Source: Hydrogenothermaceae bacterium (GTDB lineage: Bacteria > Aquificota > Aquificia > Aquificales > Hydrogenothermaceae). Taken from it: 15,729 bases of DNA. The translations under genes were made by a program, and so were the position numbers. The stretch covers positions 1 through 15,729 of the forward strand of contig JALUFA010000058.1 in assembly GCA_027052485.1 (NCBI GenBank), in the 5' to 3' direction. Of this stretch, positions 13,509-15,729 are shown in pieces. The first letter of the stretch is position 1. Every line of letters begins with the position of its first letter. Below the pieces are notes generated by a model, which saw only the letters and a program-made list of their open reading frames with translations, was not told the DNA's origin and made no database searches.

Positions 13509-15272
13509 CTATTTAATCATATTTAACACAGTTTGAAGAAGTTCATCGGTTACGGTGATTATTTTAGCGGCAGACTGGTATGCTCTCTGGTACTTAAGCA
13601 TGTTAGCCAGCTCTTCGTCTGTATTTACCCCCGAAATCTCCTTAAGCTTTTCCTCAAGAGCATTCAAAAATGTCTCATTATCTTTTAGCTTATCCTTGGT
13701 ATGTTCTATTTCAAATCCTATCTCCGCAACAAGACGTTTATTGTAGAGCTCATTTAAAGATTTATTTTCAACAATATTATAGTTATCAGGATTTGATATC
13801 TGATACTTAACATCTCCTATCTGAAGATTTCCGTTTTTTAGTCCTTCAACTTCAGCAGGATTTAGGAAACCCTTATTGTTAGAAAGTCCCCCTATAGTAG
13901 AAACAAAAGTCCCAGAGTCATTTTTTAAATCTATCCTTTTAGATTTAGGTAAATCCTTTGCAAAAAGCTCCAGATATTGATTACCACTTCCAGATGGATA
14001 CTCAAAAACTTTAGCCACAACTTCTGATTGGGATGTGTTTATCTTATCTGCAATATCTGACAGGGTATCTGAAGATGTATAGTTAACTGTTGCTAACTTT
14101 CTATCTCCAATATAAACATCAAAACTACCACTTCCAAAAGTGTCAGCTGAAGAAACGGCGTTAACACTTTTTTTAGTTGCTATCTGGTTGTAATCCTTAA
14201 GTGAAATAATTCCTTTTACAATCATGTTATCTGAGTTAAGATACCTTGCGTCTCCAGCAGCAGCAATATCTTTAGCATCATTGATATCTAAAGCTATGTT
14301 TGATGCATTTATATAAGGAAGAGAACTATCTTCTGAAATTTTAAAAAAATCAACGTTGGTTTCACCTTTAAGATTATACCCTTGTCTGTGTATCTTATTG
14401 ACTACTGCTGCAAAAATAGAAACAAAATCATTTAAATCATTTATCTTTTTCTCAATAAATGCAATGGCTTTCAGTGAAGAACCAATTTTTCCATTAGAAA
14501 ACAGCTCAGTTAAATCTGTGTTATCTGCAAAAACTCTTAACTTACCATTTCTTTCTTCTGTTTTTACGCTAAAGTACTTATCATCCAATACAAGAGGATG
14601 TCCCTTAACAGTTGTTATGTCAACCGTCTCATCGGATTTTATTTTTACTTTGATATCTATCAAACCAGAAAGCTCTTTTAATAGCCTATCCCTCTCATTC
14701 AGGTAGTTGTTTAGCCTTGTTTTGTCGTTTCTAAAAGCTTTTATGTTTTTATTTGCCTTTACTAAAGATACAAGTATATCGTTTAGACGTTTTACCTGAT
14801 CCTTTACTGAAAGCACAGTTTCGTCTTTTATAGCCTGCATATTATCGTAGTTATCTCTTATTCTGCCGATAAGCTGCTTTGCTACAGAGATAACTTTGTC
14901 TCTTGCTGCAAGGTCATCAGGATTTATAGCAATGTCGTTAAAAGCGTTAAAAAACTCTTCAATCTTTTGCCCAAATCCAGTTCCATGTATGTCATTAAAA
15001 AGAGATTCAACTTCACTTAGAATATCTTTGTAATTTTTCTCTCCTTCTACCTGCTGGTTTACAGCCAGAATCCTTTTATAAACAGAGTTATTGAAAACCC
15101 TCTCTATATCCTTTACATAAACACCGTTAGGAGTTATATCCTGTTGGTGAACTCTCTGTCTTGAGTATCCTTCTGTATCTTGATTAGATAGGTTCTCACT
15201 TGTTATATCAATAGCCTTTCTTCCCGTTAATAGAGCCTGACCGCCTACAGACAAAATCCCAAATAAAGACAT
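13509..15272 (-). CDS. flgK: Flagellar hook-associated protein FlgK (HAP1)
   Basis: FlgK is the first junction protein between hook and filament, secreted by the flagellar export apparatus. The N-terminal rod/hook-type motif is plain: GGQALLTGRKAIDITSENLSN (about 10-30), then QDTEGYSRQRV. The mid-protein signature AVVNKIHRQGYNLKG (289-303) and the C-terminal LKYQRAYQSAAKIITVTDEL (559-578) are both FlgK hallmarks. At 587 residues it is of normal size. A hook-IN-like module lies at about 380-450 (SGSFDVYIGDRKL, then DTLSDIADKIN). The SD-like GGGGA (forward about 15280-15284) precedes the ATG by about 7 nt. It sits downstream of flgN, its probable chaperone gene, with a sigma28 promoter in the gap, and upstream of flgL. 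Confidence 0.97.
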   Translation of the reverse strand: MSLFGILSVGGQALLTGRKAIDITSENLSNQDTEGYSRQRVHQQDITPNGVYVKDIERVFNNSVYKRILAVNQQVEGEKNYKDILSEVESLFNDIHGTGFGQKIEEFFNAFNDIAINPDDLAARDKVISVAKQLIGRIRDNYDNMQAIKDETVLSVKDQVKRLNDILVSLVKANKNIKAFRNDKTRLNNYLNERDRLLKELSGLIDIKVKIKSDETVDITTVKGHPLVLDDKYFSVKTEERNGKLRVFADNTDLTELFSNGKIGSSLKAIAFIEKKINDLNDFVSIFAAVVNKIHRQGYNLKGETNVDFFKISEDSSLPYINASNIALDINDAKDIAAAGDARYLNSDNMIVKGIISLKDYNQIATKKSVNAVSSADTFGSGSFDVYIGDRKLATVNYTSSDTLSDIADKINTSQSEVVAKVFEYPSGSGNQYLELFAKDLPKSKRIDLKNDSGTFVSTIGGLSNNKGFLNPAEVEGLKNGNLQIGDVKYQISNPDNYNIVENKSLNELYNKRLVAEIGFEIEHTKDKLKDNETFLNALEEKLKEISGVNTDEELANMLKYQRAYQSAAKIITVTDELLQTVLNMIK

Positions 15273-15307
15273 TTCAAATTCCCCAAAATTATAGTTTACA
15301 CACTTAA

Positions 15308-15334
15308 TTATCGGTAGATGATGCTAAATTTTGA
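15308..15334 (-). promoter_or_regulatory. Sigma28 (FliA) promoter for flgK
   Basis: On the minus strand TCAAAATT (forward 15327-15334) is followed by 11 nt and ACCGATAA (forward 15308-15315). This is the same architecture and the same -10 octamer as the flgL promoter. It ends 35 nt before the flgK ATG and starts 3 nt after the flgN stop. Confidence 0.8.
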
Positions 15335-15337
15335 GAA

Positions 15338-15691
15338 TTAAATTTTTTTATTTAAAAAACCTCCCTGTTTACTTTCTACTTCTCCATATGGAGTGTACTG
15401 TTTCACGTTTTCCTCTCCAAGTAGAGCCTCAAAAATTTCCTCTATCAACTGCATCTGGTTTGTAGCTAAAAACATATTCTTTTTCGTTAAGGCATCTATC
15501 TCTTTTAACAAATCTTCTAAGCCTTCAAAATCTTCTTTATTAAATTCTGCAATATCTGCTAAGAGTAATCTTTTTTCTTCCCCTATTTTTTCTATATCCT
15601 CAGGATTTTTAGGATTTTTCAAAAGCTTATTTTCTTCTTCCAACTTTTCTTTAAACTTGACTAAGAGTTCTTTTAACCTCAAATTTCCCAT
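15338..15691 (-). CDS. flgN: FlgN-like export chaperone for FlgK/FlgL
   Basis: This 117-residue protein is almost wholly helical and highly charged. Its layout is FlgN-like: an N-terminal helix (LKELLVKFKEKLEEENKLL, 6-24), a central EEKRLLLADIAEF (38-50), and a C-terminal segment YTPYGEVESKQGGFLNKKI (99-117). The last segment matches the 'Y-x-x-x-G-x...' end of FlgN proteins. FlgN binds the C-termini of FlgK and FlgL in the cytoplasm and delivers them to the export gate. The primary sequence is weakly conserved in this family, so position directly before flgK and flgL carries much of the weight. An SD (AGAGGAA, about forward 15698-15704) precedes the ATG. Its stop is 3 nt from the sigma28 promoter of flgK. 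Its own promoter, or an upstream flagellar gene, lies beyond the right edge. Confidence 0.82.
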   Translation of the reverse strand: MGNLRLKELLVKFKEKLEEENKLLKNPKNPEDIEKIGEEKRLLLADIAEFNKEDFEGLEDLLKEIDALTKKNMFLATNQMQLIEEIFEALLGEENVKQYTPYGEVESKQGGFLNKKI

Positions 15692-15729
15692 TTTTATTCC
15701 TCTACTTTATTTAACCGAATATATATAAT
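15692..15729 (-). other. Upstream edge of the flagellar block; possible tail of a preceding gene
   Basis: All three minus-strand frames entering from the right edge meet a stop before flgN. The longest reads 11 codons (IIYIRLNKVEE) and stops 2 nt before the flgN ATG. It could be the tail of a coupled upstream gene such as flgM, or simple AT-rich leader. The fragment is too short to decide. Confidence 0.2.

Noticed and set aside
14356-14706. 116-codon plus-strand frame opposite flgK (and a similar 111-codon one opposite flgN)
   Set aside because: The composition is that of an antisense shadow (Ser/Leu/Phe-rich). flgK and flgN on the minus strand explain the openness.

Overview
The window looks like chromosomal DNA of a thermophilic, flagellated bacterium, most plausibly of the Aquificota (for example a Hydrogenothermaceae or Desulfurobacteriaceae relative). 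This rests on moderately AT-rich DNA, proteins rich in Lys/Glu/Ile, heavy AGA and ATA codon use, frequent TTG/GTG starts behind good Shine-Dalgarno (SD) sequences, and very compact mixed-function operons. The assignment is an inference; there is no rRNA in the window to test it. Base composition looks even throughout, and I see no insertion sequence, prophage, CRISPR array, tRNA or other sign of recent transfer. No gene-free stretch exceeds about 150 bases.

Layout. (1) 1-228, minus: the N-terminal half of a small heat shock protein (Hsp20) running off the left edge, with a sigma70-type promoter. (2) 372-4297, plus: a tight five-gene unit of an unknown 87-aa helical protein, a 137-aa protein with a possible LexA/S24-like C-terminal fold, a thioredoxin-like lipoprotein, the translation GTPase LepA (EF4) and the biotin ligase BirA. 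All junctions are overlaps except the 12-nt gap before lepA. (3) 4283-4483, minus: a small protein resembling YjfB-type putative motility proteins, overlapping the end of birA tail to tail. (4) 4587-8987, plus: the large subunit of glutamate synthase (GltB), transcribed divergently from the small gene, followed by a hairpin. (5) 9044-12225, plus: an exported thermonuclease, signal peptidase I, dihydroorotase (PyrC) and an O-methyltransferase, packed with junctions of 0 nt, 13 nt and an 8-nt overlap. (6) 15691-12228, minus: flgN, flgK and flgL, the hook-filament junction proteins and their chaperone.

How they fit together. The flagellar block is the clearest regulated unit. The two short gaps in front of flgK and flgL each hold a near-consensus sigma28 (FliA) promoter with identical internal spacing, so late flagellar control by FliA is readable from the sequence. 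The other operons mix housekeeping roles: translation, biotin attachment, nitrogen assimilation, pyrimidine synthesis and protein export.

I found no clear undescribed multi-gene system. The best leads are the unknown 87-aa/137-aa overlapping pair upstream of lepA, the hook-IN-like module in both FlgK and an enlarged FlgL, and the orphan YjfB-like gene.
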